From Actinomycetota bacterium (GTDB lineage: Bacteria > Actinomycetota > Actinomycetes > Acidothermales > Acidothermaceae): a stretch of 6,089 nt of DNA. Where the stretch lies: the NCBI GenBank assembly GCA_003134755.1, contig PLCK01000121.1, forward strand, positions 19,453 to 25,541, given 5' to 3'. Made by a program: the position numbers and the translations under genes. Numbering within the stretch: the stretch's first letter is position 1; each line of letters opens with the position of its first letter. The notes beneath the pieces were generated by a model. That model worked only from the letters and a program-made list of their open reading frames with translations, did not search any database and had not been told where the DNA came from. Below are positions 5,257 through 6,089 of this stretch, one piece after another.

Positions 5257-6089
5257 GTGGCAGGCACGTCGACCGCCGAGGCGATGGCTGGGCTCCCCGT
5301 GACCTCGGCGAGTGCCATTCCCGCCGGGACGCCGTCAACAGAGGCCGACGTGATCGTGGTCGGCGCCGGCCCGTCGGGCTCCGCGACCGCGGCCCATCTC
5401 GCGCAGGCCGGGGTCAACGTCGTGCTGCTCGAGAAGAACGCCTTCCCGCGCGAAAAGGTGTGCGGCGACGGCCTCACCCCACGCGCCGTGAAGCAACTCG
5501 TGAAGCTCGGCATCGATACCAGCACGGAAGCGGGCTGGTTGCACAACAAGGGCCTGCGGATCATTGCTGGCGGCATGCGGGTGGAGTTGCCGTGGCCCGA
5601 ACTCGCCAGCTTTCCCGATCACGGCCTGGTCCGCACCCGCCTCGACTTCGATCAGATCCTGGCCCGGCGCGCGCAGAAACTCGGAGTCGCGCTGCACGAG
5701 CAGACGCCGGCGACGCAGCCCGTCGTCGACGACCGTTCCGGCCGTGTGGTCGGTGTGCTGGCCCGGCCGGTCGGAGCCGAGCGCGACGTCGTCTTCAAGG
5801 CGCCGATCATCGTTGCGGCAGACGGTAACTCGAGCCGGATCTCGCTCGCGCTCGGTCTGTATCGCAACGAGAACCGCCCGATGGGTGTCGCGTACCGGCG
5901 CTACTTCGAGTCGCCCCGCCACGACGACGACTGGCTCGAATCGTGGCTTGAGCTCTGGGACCGAATCGACGGTCGCGACCGGCTGCTACCGGGCTACGGC
6001 TGGGTCTTTGGCATGGGCGACGGCACGAGCAATGTGGGGCTCGGCATCCTCAACACCTCGGCGTCCTTCCGCAACGTCGACTACCGGCA
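5257..6089 (+). CDS. menJ: FAD-dependent geranylgeranyl reductase family, MenJ-like (3' end outside window)
   Basis: MenJ-type flavoproteins reduce one or more double bonds of the menaquinone isoprenoid tail at the membrane. The gene runs off the window after 277 full codons. The family is about 400-430 residues, so roughly a third is missing. Visible features are the dinucleotide-binding VVGAGPSG (34-41), E59 at the end of the second strand (VVLLEK) for adenine ribose, the near-diagnostic FPREKVCGDGLTPRAV (63-78), VAADGNSSR (186-194), and LPGYGWVFGMGDG (244-256), closely matching mycobacterial MenJ (Rv0561c). The start GTG 5257 follows a strong ribosome-binding site, and an in-frame TGA at 5206-5208 rules out a longer form. 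This leaves about 28 low-complexity residues before the FAD motif, longer than I recall for Rv0561c. Its position after menG supports a quinone-tail role, though an archaeal-type lipid or carotenoid reductase role cannot be excluded by sequence alone. Confidence 0.88.
   Translation, partial: MAGTSTAEAMAGLPVTSASAIPAGTPSTEADVIVVGAGPSGSATAAHLAQAGVNVVLLEKNAFPREKVCGDGLTPRAVKQLVKLGIDTSTEAGWLHNKGLRIIAGGMRVELPWPELASFPDHGLVRTRLDFDQILARRAQKLGVALHEQTPATQPVVDDRSGRVVGVLARPVGAERDVVFKAPIIVAADGNSSRISLALGLYRNENRPMGVAYRRYFESPRHDDDWLESWLELWDRIDGRDRLLPGYGWVFGMGDGTSNVGLGILNTSASFRNVDYR

Noticed and set aside
5205..5828. Plus-strand frame starting at GTG 5205
   Set aside because: Arg-rich shadow in a different frame. 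The MenJ frame over the same bases has the FAD motif and CGDGLTPRAV block.

Overview
The window is GC-rich. Four genes (mqnC, the deaminase, menG and menJ) start with GTG, and several starts sit 6-7 bases behind an xANNNT -10-like hexamer. The protein sequences resemble those of actinobacteria: MqnC has the WTYQPENNHL and LTLGKEVGQL blocks, MenG and MenJ look like the mycobacterial Rv0558 and Rv0561c proteins, and there is a DUF559/AbiEi-type protein. I infer an actinomycetote using the futalosine route to menaquinone. I cannot fix the class or genus from this sequence.

Layout. (1) 1-546 is the 3' part of mqnA (chorismate dehydratase), followed by a small hairpin. (2) 644-1045 is a stand-alone CheY-like receiver. 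(3) 1071-2261 is mqnC (radical-SAM cyclic dehypoxanthinyl futalosine synthase), probably leaderless. (4) 2262-3464 is an accessory patch. It holds one minus-strand gene for an AbiEi-N/DUF559 nuclease-like protein, bracketed by two related 38-base palindromes (2303-2340 and 3377-3414), plus a 27-base direct repeat upstream of that gene. (5) 3465-4448 is an adenosine-deaminase-superfamily protein, probably aminodeoxyfutalosine deaminase. (6) 4461-5186 is menG/ubiE, joined to the deaminase gene through a triple 8-base tandem repeat. (7) 5257-6089 is the 5' two-thirds of a geranylgeranyl-reductase-family gene resembling menJ, with its own -10-like box, a perfect 14-base palindrome and a good ribosome-binding site.

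Five of the seven genes belong to one pathway. MqnA makes the enolpyruvyl-benzoate precursor. The deaminase would turn aminodeoxyfutalosine into futalosine. MqnC cyclises dehypoxanthine futalosine. MenG C-methylates demethylmenaquinone, and MenJ partly saturates the isoprenoid tail. MqnE, MqnB, MqnD and the prenyl-transfer steps are not in the window. The receiver and the DUF559 gene are the unexpected members. The most interesting structure is the pair of covarying palindromes around the DUF559 gene, one of which supplies that gene's stop codon.
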